Assembly (NCBI RefSeq): GCF_000721075.1
Contig: NZ_JOEQ01000036.1
Coordinates: 1-64,000, forward strand
DNA from: Streptosporangium amethystogenes
Lineage (GTDB): Bacteria > Actinomycetota > Actinomycetes > Streptosporangiales > Streptosporangiaceae
Length of the DNA: 64,000 nucleotides
Direction: 5' to 3'
The notes beneath the pieces were generated by a model. That model did not search any database and had not been told where the DNA came from. It saw only the letters and a program-made list of their open reading frames with translations. This document shows positions 16,142 through 25,950 of the stretch, piece after piece; within the stretch, counting starts at the first letter, position 1, and the number at the start of each line of letters is the position of its first letter. The position numbers were made by a program, and so were the translations under genes.

Positions 16142-16148
<7 letters not shown>
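14949..16148 (-). CDS. Acyl-CoA-dehydrogenase-fold flavoprotein (SfnB/DszC-like)
   Basis: A 399-residue member of the acyl-CoA dehydrogenase superfamily. The N-terminal ‘DLRAAGLPSFVIPAAYGGGGA’, middle ‘LVNFASSERLSG’ and ‘DTFGMRGSASHDVILDGVTVP’ and C-terminal ‘CRLVGGASVWNASPLGRHFRDLR’ blocks are clear. The SfnB/DszC branch uses reduced flavin and O2 as a monooxygenase rather than oxidising acyl-CoA. Linkage to an FMN reductase and a DszA-type monooxygenase favours this branch. Its ATG overlaps the stop of the ATPase gene by seven bases. Its TGA (14949-14951) lies on the TnpB right-end sequence, so the original C-terminus may have been altered by the insertion. Confidence 0.85.
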
Positions 16149-17946
<1,798 letters not shown>

Positions 17947-17950
<4 letters not shown>

Positions 17951-18897
17951 CGGTCGTCTCCCCTGCCGGTGTCCAGGGCGCGGGCGACCCGGTTGGTCGC
18001 CAGCATGGTCGCCACGATCACCGCACCGGGCAGGGTGGTCAGCCACCAGGCGCTCACCAGGTAGTTGCGCCCCTCGGAGACCAGTGACCCCCACTCGGGA
18101 GCGGGCGGCGGCGCGCCGAAGCCGAGGAAGCTCAGCGAGGAGACCGCCAGGATGGCCGTGCCGAACTCCAGGGCGGCCATCACCAGCACCGAGCCCACGG
18201 CGTGCGGCAGCACATGGCGGATGAGGGATCTCCACCGGCCGACCCCCAGTGCCTCGGCCGCCTCGACGAACACCTGGGTGCGGGCGCGCAGCACGTCGGC
18301 CCGCATCACCCGGGCGAAACCGGCCACCGCCGCCACGCCGACCGCGACCGCCACGTTCAGCGTGCCGAAACCCAGCACGGTGACCACCGCCAGCGAGAGC
18401 AGCAGTCCCGGAATCGACAGCAGCACGTCGACGCAGCGCATGACGGCGTCGTCGAACCGGCCGCCCACGTACCCCGAGAGCAGGCCCAGGGACGACCCGA
18501 CGAGGAATCCGACCAGCACCGCCAGGGCGGTCGCGGTCAGCGAGAGCGAGGCCCCGTGCACGACCCGGGAGAACAGGTCGCGCCCGAGATGGTCGGTGCC
18601 GAACCAGTAGGTGCCGTTCGGGGGCAGCAGCTTGTCCTTCGGCGAGCCGACCAGCGGGTCGAAGGGGGCGAAGATCCCGGGTGTGAGCGCCCAGGTCAGC
18701 ACCAGCGCCAGGAACAGCGCGGAGAGCACCAGTCCGGGGCGCCGCGCGACCGCGCGTGCCCCGCCGGTGCCACGGCGCGACCGGTCGAGGCCGAGATCGG
18801 GACCGGAACCGGGGCCCACCGGGACACTCGGCGTCCCAGGGCCGGATGGCTCGTGCGGTGCGGGACCGCCGGGCAGGGTGGTGGCGGGATCGGACAC
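17947..18897 (-). CDS. ABC importer permease (DppC type)
   Basis: A 316-residue inner-membrane permease. After about 45 Pro/Gly-rich residues come a membrane helix and the OppC-like extracytoplasmic segment ‘YWFGTDHLGRDLFSRVVHGA’. Four to five further helices follow, with the coupling motif in ‘EAAEALGVGRWRSLIRHVLPHA’. GTG 18897 has AAGGAG six bases before it and follows the DppB-type permease by 11 bases. It pairs with that permease to form the translocation channel. Confidence 0.9.
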
Positions 18898-18908
18898 GCT
18901 CAACTCCT

Positions 18909-19856
18909 TCACGTGACCGCTCGCGACGGCCGGATGCGCGGATCGAGCAGCGGGTAGACGGCGTCGACCACCAGGTTCACCACCACGAAGACGAGGGCCG
19001 ACAGCACGACCAGGCCCTGGATCATCGGGATGTCCTGCGCGGCGACGGCCTGCTCGACCAGGCGGCCCACCCCCAGCCGGGAGAAGACCGTCTCGACCAC
19101 GATCGCCCCGGCCAGCATGTTGCCGACCGTCATGCCGACCAGGGTGAGGCTCGGCAGGCTCGCGTGACGCAGCACGTCGACGAAGAGGATGCGCAGCCTG
19201 GAGGCGCCCTTGGCGGTGGCCGTGACCACGAACGCCTCGTCCCAGGTCTGGCGGAGGCTCTTGATCAGGACCTGGGCGATGATCGCCGCGGTGGGCAGGG
19301 CCAGCGTCACCGCGGGCAGCACCAGCGAGGCGAGGCCCCGGTTGCCGATCGCGGGAAACCAGCCGAGCCGGAACGAGAAGACCTGCAGCAGGAGCAGCCC
19401 CGCCCAGAACGACGGGATCGACACCAGCAGCGGGGGCAGCGACAGCAGCAGCCGCCGCAGCCGTCCCCCGCGCAGATAGCCGGTGAGCAGGGCCAGGCTC
19501 CCACCGAGCAGCACGGCGATGACGAAGGCCAGCGCGGCCAGGCCCGCGGTCTCCGGCAGCGCCTGGCCGATCAGCTCGGTGACCGGCAGCCGCTGGGGAA
19601 TGGAGGTTCCGAAGTCGCCCTGGACGAACCGCCACAGCGCGATGCCGTACTGGACGTAGAACGGCTCGTCGACGTGGTACTCGGCGCGCAGCGCGGCCAC
19701 CGCCCCGGGATCGAGCTCGCCCATGGATCCGGTGGAGGCGAGCATGATCTCCACCGGGTCGCTGGGCAGCAGGTAGAGGATCACGAAGCCGGCGGTGAAG
19801 GCCGCCCAGAGCACGAAGGCGCCCTGGGCCGCGCGGCGCAGCAGGTAGCGGGTCAT
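18909..19856 (-). CDS. ABC importer permease (DppB type)
   Basis: A 315-residue permease beginning ‘MTRYLLRRAAQGAFVLWAAFT’, the DppB/NikB N-terminal helix. It has six predicted helices, ‘LPSDPVEIML’ in the first periplasmic loop and ‘ATAKGASRLRILFVDVLRHA’ as the ATPase-coupling loop. It starts two bases after the stop of the substrate-binding lipoprotein gene, so the two are co-translated. Confidence 0.9.
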   Translation of the reverse strand: MTRYLLRRAAQGAFVLWAAFTAGFVILYLLPSDPVEIMLASTGSMGELDPGAVAALRAEYHVDEPFYVQYGIALWRFVQGDFGTSIPQRLPVTELIGQALPETAGLAALAFVIAVLLGGSLALLTGYLRGGRLRRLLLSLPPLLVSIPSFWAGLLLLQVFSFRLGWFPAIGNRGLASLVLPAVTLALPTAAIIAQVLIKSLRQTWDEAFVVTATAKGASRLRILFVDVLRHASLPSLTLVGMTVGNMLAGAIVVETVFSRLGVGRLVEQAVAAQDIPMIQGLVVLSALVFVVVNLVVDAVYPLLDPRIRPSRAVT

Positions 19857-19858
19857 GG

Positions 19859-21517
19859 TCAGCCGGCCAGCCAGGTGTCGTGGAAGAAGTGCGCGGCGTA
19901 GGTGTCCAGGCCGTAGCCCTTGACCCGCGGGGAGACCGCGACGACCTTGGTCTGCTCGCGCAGCGGGATCCAGTGGCCGTGGTCGATGACGTACTTCTGC
20001 AGGTCGTCCGCGGCCTTCGTGCGGGCCTCGGGGGTGGCCGCCTCGTTCAGCGCGTCGGCGACGGCCTCCAGCTCGGGCTGCTCGGCGTTGAGCAGCGCGG
20101 AGTTGCTCTTCTTGAACAGTCCGGCGAGGAAGTCGATGTCCTTGCTCGCGCCCGAGCCGGTGAGGAAGTCGTAGTCGGCCTTGGAGATGTCCTTGAGCAT
20201 CGCGGCGTTGTCGGCGGGGGTGTTGGCCTTGATCTCGACCTTCACCCCGATCCTGGCGAGCTGCTGCTGGGCGAGCTCCAGTTCCTGCTGGGTGGCGCCG
20301 AAGAAGTTGCCGATGATGTAGGTGATCTTCGGCTCCAGGCGTACGCCGTCCTTCTCCCGGACCCCGTCGGCGCCCGGCTTCCAGCCCGCCTCGTCAAGGA
20401 TCTTCTTGGCGCCCTCGGGGTCGTAGGCGAGGTCTGTGCCGAAGTCCTTCCAGCCGGCGGTGCCGGAGGAGACGATGCTGGTCGGGGCCTTGTAGATCTC
20501 CGGGTAGAGGGTCTCGGTGATCTCCTTGCGGTCGGTGCCCTTGAGGATGGCCCGCCTGACCGCGTCGTCGGAGCCCAGCGGGCTGTACGGGTTGGGGCGC
20601 ATGCCCGGGACCAGGTTGGGCACCACCCGCGAGACGATCGTCTGCCCGGCCGAGCGGAGCTGCGGCAGGTCGGTGATCGGGATGTCGTCGCTGATGTCGA
20701 ACTGGCCGCTGACCAGGCCGCCGACCCGCACCCCCGACTCGGGCACCGCCTCGAAGACGATGCCCTCCAGGTACGACGGCCCCTGGTGCGCCACCACGCC
20801 CTCGGCACCCCACCTGTAGTCCGCGCGGCGCTTGAGGGTGACGGACTTGTCCTTGACGATCTGGTCGAAGACGAAGGGGCCGGTGCCGACCAGCTTGCCC
20901 GCGCAGCGCTCCTCGGTGGTCGTGGCCAGCGTGGCGGCCGACAGGATCGCCAGGTAGGGGTCGCTGGCGTTGCGCAGGAAGCCCAGTTCCGGCAGTTTGA
21001 AGTTCAGCGTGACGGTCAGGGGGTCGACCACCTCGGCTCCGGAGAAACTGTTGAGCGCGTTCAGTGTCAGGGTGTCGGTCTTGCCCTCGCCGACCAGCTT
21101 GGCGAGCGTGGTGAAGTTGTCGGCGACCACCTTGGCGTCCAGGGGGGTGCCGTCGCTGAAAGTCACGCCCTCGCGCAGGTGGAAGGTGAAGACGGTGTAG
21201 TCGTCGTTCACCTCCCACTTGGTGGCCAGCCGAGGGATGATCTCGCCCGTCTTCGGGTCCTGGTCGGTGAGGGTGTCCAGGATCTGGTGGGTGACCGTGC
21301 TGTTGCGTCCGCCGGTGAGCGAGACGTCCAGGCACGGCTGGAAGCTGGAGACCGCGATGGTCAGGTTGCCGCCCTGCACCGGCGCGCCGGTGTCGGCGCC
21401 GCTCGCGCCCGCGGTGGCCTCGCCGCCCGAGGAGCAGCCGGCGGCCAGCAGCGCGAGCGCGGCCCCTGCGGCTGCCGCCCGGACGGGGGAGGTCGAGAAC
21501 AACGGATATCCGAACAT
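19859..21517 (-). CDS. ABC substrate-binding lipoprotein (SBP family 5)
   Basis: A 552-residue peptide/nickel/organic-solute binding protein. The signal peptide ends in the lipobox ‘LLAAGC’ (Cys28), so the mature protein is membrane-anchored. Family-5 blocks include ‘ATKWEVNDDYTVFTFHLREGVTFSDGTP’-type sequence, ‘GTGPFVFDQIVKDKSVTLKRRADYRWG’-type sequence and ‘DPEGAKKILDEAGW’. The fold binds oligopeptides, nickel chelates or varied organic molecules. Its company of flavin monooxygenases and sulfurtransferases suggests a sulfur-containing organic ligand. Confidence 0.92.
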   Translation of the reverse strand: MFGYPLFSTSPVRAAAAGAALALLAAGCSSGGEATAGASGADTGAPVQGGNLTIAVSSFQPCLDVSLTGGRNSTVTHQILDTLTDQDPKTGEIIPRLATKWEVNDDYTVFTFHLREGVTFSDGTPLDAKVVADNFTTLAKLVGEGKTDTLTLNALNSFSGAEVVDPLTVTLNFKLPELGFLRNASDPYLAILSAATLATTTEERCAGKLVGTGPFVFDQIVKDKSVTLKRRADYRWGAEGVVAHQGPSYLEGIVFEAVPESGVRVGGLVSGQFDISDDIPITDLPQLRSAGQTIVSRVVPNLVPGMRPNPYSPLGSDDAVRRAILKGTDRKEITETLYPEIYKAPTSIVSSGTAGWKDFGTDLAYDPEGAKKILDEAGWKPGADGVREKDGVRLEPKITYIIGNFFGATQQELELAQQQLARIGVKVEIKANTPADNAAMLKDISKADYDFLTGSGASKDIDFLAGLFKKSNSALLNAEQPELEAVADALNEAATPEARTKAADDLQKYVIDHGHWIPLREQTKVVAVSPRVKGYGLDTYAAHFFHDTWLAG

Positions 21518-21576
21518 GAGAAACCCTTGTCAAAAGGACGACCTGGAAAGGTCGTTGAAGGAGAGAAAGACCGAGG

Positions 21577-22149
21577 TCAGAACAGTGACCGGTCAAAGGA
21601 CCGACCGGAGGTCTGGTCGGGGATCAGGGCGAGGGCCTGGGCGAACCGGTGGCAGGCCGCCGCGACGCGGGATTCGCTCGCGTCGGTCAGGCTGACCCCG
21701 CAGGAGTGCCGGACGATGTCGGTGTCGAGCACGAACGCCCCCGGCCCCACCTGCGAACAGCCCAGCGCGCTCAGCACCGGCCACAACGTGTGGTCGACGG
21801 CCGGCAGGCGCGCCCGGCTGCCGCCGTTGACCAGCGGCAGCGCGACCTTGCCCGCGAGCGCGCCCGGCGGCAGCACGTCCAGGAACGTCTTGAGCAGCCC
21901 CGAATAGGACGCCTGGAAGATCGGGGTGGCCACCACGACCCCGTCCGCCTGCTCGATCAACTCGGCCGCGGAACGGATCTGCGGATCGGCGGAGTCCCCG
22001 GCGATCAGCGCCGCGGGCGGCAGGTCCGCCGGGCTGATCAGCACCGTGGTGTGGCCCTCCAACTCCAGCCGCTCGGCGATGTTCTCGACGAGGGCCGCGG
22101 TGGCGGAACCCGGGGTCGGGCCGCCGATGACTGCTACGACAAGGGCCAT
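21577..22149 (-). CDS. NAD(P)H-dependent FMN reductase (SsuE/MsuE family)
   Basis: A 190-residue flavodoxin-fold protein. ‘VIGGPTPGSATAALVENIAERL’-type sequence gives the FMN phosphate loop. ‘TPIFQASYSGLLKTFLDVLPPGAL’-type sequence is the SsuE/MsuE flavin/dimer segment. It supplies free FMNH2 to two-component monooxygenases, and the LLM and DszC-like enzymes downstream are the obvious clients. It is the first conventional gene after the sulfur leader peptide, and about 60 bases separate it from the lipoprotein gene. Confidence 0.9.
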   Translation of the reverse strand: MALVVAVIGGPTPGSATAALVENIAERLELEGHTTVLISPADLPPAALIAGDSADPQIRSAAELIEQADGVVVATPIFQASYSGLLKTFLDVLPPGALAGKVALPLVNGGSRARLPAVDHTLWPVLSALGCSQVGPGAFVLDTDIVRHSCGVSLTDASESRVAAACHRFAQALALIPDQTSGRSFDRSLF

Positions 22150-22301
22150 GCGAAAGATCTCCTACGGCGTGCTCGCCAGACGGATGGAGAAAGAGACGGG
22201 GTGCCCCCGCGACGTCGCGGTCAGGGCGGGTGAGGACGGCTGTGACCGGCGCTTCACGACAGACCCACGGGGCCGTCGTTGACGCTCGGTGATGGGTGGC
22301 C

Positions 22302-22409
22302 TCAGCGACAGATGGCGCCGTCGGTCCGTACGAAGTCGACGAACAGGCAGCGCACCAGAATGATTTCCGGCACGCGACGCCTGTTGTACGTGGTCAGTGC
22401 CGCGAACAT
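22302..22409 (-). CDS. Sulfur-responsive leader peptide (35 codons)
   Basis: A short reading frame from ATG 22409 to TGA 22302 ends in ‘CLFVDFVRTDGAICR’. This closely follows the consensus of actinobacterial putative leader peptides found before sulfur-acquisition genes (RHVDLxRVxSAICR at the C-terminus). An internal GTG (codon 13) would give a 23-residue peptide, nearer the usual length. It contains two Cys codons, one of them two codons before the stop. It lies 150 bases before the FMN reductase gene. Likely role: coupling cysteine availability to expression of the operon by attenuation or ribosome stalling. The function of such leaders is inferred. Confidence 0.65.
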   Translation of the reverse strand: MFAALTTYNRRRVPEIILVRCLFVDFVRTDGAICR

Positions 22410-22641
22410 AAAAACCATACTTCCATACCGGTTTAGTAGGTTTCAAGTCGTAACCCGAGCCCGATCCCTCGACGCTCGTGACGGAACGTGTCCACGACGG
22501 CCTCGCCCCACCGCCGAACGCCCCGCATGGACGCCCTCCTGGGAGCGACCACCTGTCCCGAACCCACCCGGGTCGCCGACCGACCGCGGCGCGGACAGAG
22601 CCTGTCCCCACCCTGGTGGGCGCCCCGCGGAACGGCCCGGG
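22410..22641. other. Intergenic region between sulfur operon and WD40 gene
   Basis: The left edge (22410-22445) is AT-rich and on the minus strand holds TTGAAA followed about 18 bases later by AAGTAT, a possible promoter for the leader peptide. A small palindrome (CCCACC-CT-GGTGGG) occurs near 22608-22621. No gene is supported here. Confidence 0.35.
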
Positions 22642-22682
22642 TTGACACCTCGGCAGGTGACGGAAAGACTCCCCGCCGGGGA
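22642..22682 (+). promoter_or_regulatory. Promoter with two embedded palindromes, WD40-fusion gene
   Basis: TTGACA (22642-22647) is followed 17 bases later by AAGACT (22665-22670). The spacer holds CACCT-CGGC-AGGTG (22646-22659), and TCCCCGCCGGGGA (22670-22682) overlaps the expected start point. The ATG of the fusion gene is 27 bases further on. The arrangement suggests a repressible promoter. Confidence 0.5.
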
Positions 22683-22708
22683 GAGTGTGATCTTAAGGAA
22701 AGTCCACG

Positions 22709-24013
22709 ATGTCACTACGCCAGTCATGGACGACGGACCATGACCCGCTGTGCCTGGGGTACTCGCCGGGTGACAACCTGGCTCTGCCCATTGAGGAACT
22801 CAACCTCACGATCCGTGCGTACAACTGCCTCAAACGGGCGGACATCCATACCTGCGGCGAACTGGTCGCCCTCAGCGAACGGAATCTGCTGGCCATCAAG
22901 GGCCTCGGCTCCGGGCTGGCCGAGGAAACCAAGCAGAGGCTCGCCGACATCGGCCTGTCCCTGCGAGCCGCCCTGCCCGACGGCGTCCGGGAGCACTCCG
23001 CCTTCGTCCGGCGCGACTCCCGGGCGTCCGTCTGCTCGGTGGCCTTCCACCCTGGCGGCCGCCTGCTGGCCACCGCCGGTTGGGACGACACGGCGCAGTT
23101 GTGGGACACCAGCACCGGCCGGCCTGTCGGCGCCCCCTTGTCCGGCCACACCGACACCGCGCCCCTCCGGCCTGACAGCGACCACACGCGGCTGTGGGAC
23201 ACCACCGCCAAGCGCACAGCACGGCTGTGGGACACCACCACCGGCCGGCCCGTCGGTGTTCCACTCACCGGCCACACCGAGCCGGTCCACACGCTGGCCT
23301 TCCACCCCGACGGCCACCTGCTGGCCACCGCCGGTGCGGACGACACGGCACGGCTATGGGACACCACCACCGGCCGGCCCGTCGGCACCCCGCTGGCAGG
23401 CCACATCAGATCTGTCTGGTCGGTGGCCTTCCATCCTGAGGGCCACCTGCTGGCCACCGCGGGCTGGGATTACGGGGTACGGCTGTGGGAGGTCTCCACC
23501 TGCAGGCTCATCGCCCTGTTCACCGGCCACACCGACACCGTCTGGTCGGCGGCCTTCCGCCCCGACGGCCACTACCTGGCCACCGCGAGCGAGGACGGCA
23601 CCGTACGGCTTTGGGACGCCACCGGCCAGACCGTCGCCCTGTTCAATCACACCAAGCCGGTCCACACGCTGGCCTTCCACCCCGACGGCCACCTGCTGGC
23701 CACAGCGGGCGAGGACGGCACCGTACTGCTGTGGGACACCACCACCGGAAAGCCCGCCGGCGCCCCGCTGGCCGGCCACACCGACTACATCTGGTCGGTG
23801 GCCTTCCATCCCGGGGGCCACCTGCTGGCCGCCGGGGGCGCCGATCACACGGCGCGGCTGTGGGACACCGCCACCGGCCGGCCCCTCGCCGTATTCAGCG
23901 GCCACCTTGGACCCGTCGCCTCGGTGGCCTTCCACCCCGACGGCCACCTGCTGGCCACCGCGGGCCACGACAGCGCGACACGACTATGGGACATCTCAGC
24001 GCCACATCCGTGA
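22709..24013 (+). CDS. RNA polymerase alpha-CTD-like domain fused to a WD40 beta-propeller
   Basis: A 434-residue two-part protein. Residues about 26-86 (‘LPIEELNLTIRAYNCLKRAD’ onward to ‘GLGSGLAEETKQRLADIGLS’) match the C-terminal domain of the RNA polymerase alpha subunit. Arg36, Asn39, Cys40 and Gly67 correspond to E. coli DNA-contacting Arg265, Asn268, Cys269 and Gly296; the positions of Lys298 and Ser299 are Gly69 and Leu70. Residues about 105-430 are WD40 repeats ending in LWD/LWE at about 133, 174, 218, 260, 303, 343, 387 and 429. The second is short and partly duplicated. There is no signal peptide or membrane segment, so the protein is cytosolic. ATG 22709 has AAGGAAAG upstream. It may bind UP-element-like DNA or sigma/regulator surfaces while the propeller recruits partners; this is inferred. 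Confidence 0.85.
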   Translation: MSLRQSWTTDHDPLCLGYSPGDNLALPIEELNLTIRAYNCLKRADIHTCGELVALSERNLLAIKGLGSGLAEETKQRLADIGLSLRAALPDGVREHSAFVRRDSRASVCSVAFHPGGRLLATAGWDDTAQLWDTSTGRPVGAPLSGHTDTAPLRPDSDHTRLWDTTAKRTARLWDTTTGRPVGVPLTGHTEPVHTLAFHPDGHLLATAGADDTARLWDTTTGRPVGTPLAGHIRSVWSVAFHPEGHLLATAGWDYGVRLWEVSTCRLIALFTGHTDTVWSAAFRPDGHYLATASEDGTVRLWDATGQTVALFNHTKPVHTLAFHPDGHLLATAGEDGTVLLWDTTTGKPAGAPLAGHTDYIWSVAFHPGGHLLAAGGADHTARLWDTATGRPLAVFSGHLGPVASVAFHPDGHLLATAGHDSATRLWDISAPHP

Positions 24014-24268
24014 CCTGTCAGAGCGGAGAGTCGAAACGCACCAGGCCCTGCCTGGCGGATTGCCGTGGCGAGGATCGGTCAGGCGGTGCCTCGACCGCAG
24101 CGGGGACAGGGCCTGGAAAGAACCTCACAGCCACACCTCGCCCGGCGTGGAGGCGGCGGCCCCGCCGATTCAGGTTCGGGGCTGCTCTTCCCAAGGAAGA
24201 CGTACACACCGCGCCTGTCCAGGACCGGGTTTTGAGCGCATTCCTTGCTTGAAGAAAATCACCGAATG
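24014..24268. other. Intergenic region after the WD40-fusion gene
   Basis: About 255 bases between the WD40 gene and the 3' end of the convergent ATPase gene. Open frames here continue from overlapping frames of the neighbours and show no family features. No strong hairpin with a T-tract was found. Confidence 0.3.
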
Positions 24269-24739
24269 CTACGACTCCGGCTGGACGGTGGGAATGGCAT
24301 ACGTATCCGTGGGAATTTCATCGGAGCCTGAGGGATTCGCCGGGATCGCACACCATACCGTCCGACCGCCGGCCCCGAAGTCACGAATGCCCCAGTTTCC
24401 TGATGAAAGCTGGTTGACAATGAAAAGCCCTCGTCCGTCTTCCGCATTCGTGGATTGATTCTCCCGTATGTGTGGTTTGCTGGACTCGGAACCGGGGTCG
24501 GTGACCTCTATCTGGACGAAGTCGTCGACCACCTTCAGGACGACCATGACCAGGTCCCCCACCGGTCCGGACTCCGAGTGTTCGACGGCGTTCGTGGTGA
24601 TCTCGGAGACGGCCAGTCGCACCTGCTCGTAGGCCGGATGATCGGTGCCGAGAAGATCGAGCACCATCTCTCGTGCGCGCGAAACCGATTCGGCTTCTCT
24701 CCGCAGGAAGATCTCCGCTGACTTTCTGATCGGCTGCAT
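24269..24739 (-). CDS. HATPase_c anti-sigma-type regulatory ATPase
   Basis: A 156-residue GHKL ATPase of the RsbW/SpoIIAB-like group common in actinobacteria. The N box is ‘VSEITTNAVEHSE’, the G1 region ‘VTDPGSESSKP’ and the G2 region ‘EDGRGLFIVNQLS’. There is no membrane segment or phospho-accepting domain. ATG 24739 follows GGAAAGGG by about eight bases; a GTG one codon upstream is equally possible. It is divergent from the XRE/DUF5753 gene, and the three-gene set with DUF397 recurs widely in Streptomyces and relatives. It probably binds a sigma factor or partner protein; no sigma gene is next to it. Confidence 0.87.
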   Translation of the reverse strand: MQPIRKSAEIFLRREAESVSRAREMVLDLLGTDHPAYEQVRLAVSEITTNAVEHSESGPVGDLVMVVLKVVDDFVQIEVTDPGSESSKPHIRENQSTNAEDGRGLFIVNQLSSGNWGIRDFGAGGRTVWCAIPANPSGSDEIPTDTYAIPTVQPES

Positions 24740-24904
24740 CACGACGCCCTTTCCGCTAACCCGCAGATCCGCCCTTCGGACTTTCTCGCCATACATCCCG
24801 GAGACTGCCCGATGCCATTCCGAGATTCCAAAAAAAAGGCTACGCTCGGTAGTAACCCCGGACTCACGGTCACTACACAGATATATGTGGAGGGCCGTGT
24901 GTTG

Positions 24905-25750
24905 ATGAAAGGAAGGGAAATGTCCATCTCCCCGAGCATTAGCCCCACAGTCTCCCCAAAGGAATATTTCGCCGCAGAGCTCCGCAAATACCGCAAGCAA
25001 GCGGGGCTCAGCCAGAAGGAGCTGGCGGACCTCATCGGCTGGTCGACCAGCCTGGTCAGCATGGTCGAGCTCGGACATCGAAAGGCGCCCCGGGAGATGG
25101 CCCAGAAGATCGACGAGGTCCTGGAACTCGGCTCCGCCCTCACAGACCTGTGGGACCTGCTCAACCACGTGGGCAGCCACCTACCCGACTGGTTCAGATC
25201 CTGGATCGAGATCGAGCGGGAAGCCGAGTTCTTCCGGACCTGGCATCCTCTCGTCGTTCCCGGCCTGCTGCAGACCCGCGACTACGCCGAAGCCATGCTG
25301 CGGGGCGAGCCCCGCATCACCGCCGAGCAACTGGAGGAATACGTGTCGGCCCGAATGGACCGCCAGACCATCCTCAACCGGCCGACCCCTCCCATGCTGT
25401 GGGCGGTCATCGACGAGGGCGTTCTGCTCCGCCCCATCGGTGAAGACGGCGTGATGGCGGCGCAGCTCCGGCACCTCGTCGAGATGGGCGAGCGTCCCGA
25501 CATCGCGATCCAGATCCTCCCTCTCGAAGCCCGTACGACGACAGGCATCAACGGAGGGTTCGTCATCGCGCAGGCACACAGGGGTGTGCTCAACGCGGCC
25601 TACGTCGAGTCCGCCAGTGCGGGTCAGGTAACCGATCGACCCGACGAGGTCGCCGCCCTAGCATTGAGATACGAGGCGATCCGCGTCGAAGCACTGTCCC
25701 AGCGCGAGTCGCTGAAGCTGATCAAGGAGACGATCAAGCAATGGACCTGA
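24905..25750 (+). CDS. XRE helix-turn-helix regulator with DUF5753 (Scr1-like) domain
   Basis: A 281-residue regulator. ‘KYRKQAGLSQKELADLIGWS’ with the following ‘SLVSMVELGHRKAP’ is the N-terminal XRE helix-turn-helix. The rest (‘FRTWHPLVVPGLLQTRDYAEAML’-type start, ‘RMDRQTILNR’, ‘ILPLEARTTTGINGGFVI’) is the DUF5753 domain, now often called Scr1-like antitoxin/regulator. ATG 24905 is taken because GGAGGG precedes it by about ten bases; ATG 24920 is also possible. Its 3' end overlaps the DUF397 gene by ten bases. WhiJ/AbaA-like members of this family act in development and antibiotic control in Streptomyces. Confidence 0.88.
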   Translation: MKGREMSISPSISPTVSPKEYFAAELRKYRKQAGLSQKELADLIGWSTSLVSMVELGHRKAPREMAQKIDEVLELGSALTDLWDLLNHVGSHLPDWFRSWIEIEREAEFFRTWHPLVVPGLLQTRDYAEAMLRGEPRITAEQLEEYVSARMDRQTILNRPTPPMLWAVIDEGVLLRPIGEDGVMAAQLRHLVEMGERPDIAIQILPLEARTTTGINGGFVIAQAHRGVLNAAYVESASAGQVTDRPDEVAALALRYEAIRVEALSQRESLKLIKETIKQWT

Positions 25751-25950
25751 ACCGGGAACTGGCAGCGGCGACGTGGACCAAGTCCACCCGATCGGGGAGC
25801 AACGGCGGCGAATGCGTCGAGGTCGCCAAGCTGTCCGGCGGACGCCACGCCGTCCGCGACAGCAAGAACACCACCGGCCCCGCCCTCATCTTCACCGCCC
25901 CCGAATGGACCACCTTCATCAACGGCATCAGGAACGGCGACTTCGACTGA
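25741..25950 (+). CDS. DUF397 small protein
   Basis: A 69-residue protein with the DUF397 pattern: ‘ATWTKSTRSGSNGGECVEVA’, ‘HAVRDSKNTTGPALIFT’ and ‘EWTTFINGIRNGDF’. It overlaps the end of the XRE/DUF5753 gene, its usual partner. In Scr1-type pairs the DUF397 protein is thought to be the toxin or effector restrained by the regulator. Its stop overlaps the 3' end of the convergent EamA gene by 23 bases. Confidence 0.9.
   Translation: MDLNRELAAATWTKSTRSGSNGGECVEVAKLSGGRHAVRDSKNTTGPALIFTAPEWTTFINGIRNGDFD

Noticed and set aside
19880..21907. A 675-codon plus-strand frame opposite the lipoprotein gene
   Set aside because: Composition is typical of antisense frames in this genome, with no recognisable domain.
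23040..24010. WD40 DNA repeats as a possible CRISPR-like array
   Set aside because: The repeats are in-frame coding blades with continuous translation and no unique spacers.
22488..24458. A 656-codon plus-strand frame overlapping the WD40-fusion gene
   Set aside because: Its product is Pro/Ser/Arg-rich low-complexity sequence mirroring the WD repeats in another frame, while the overlapping frame has clear domains and a ribosome site.
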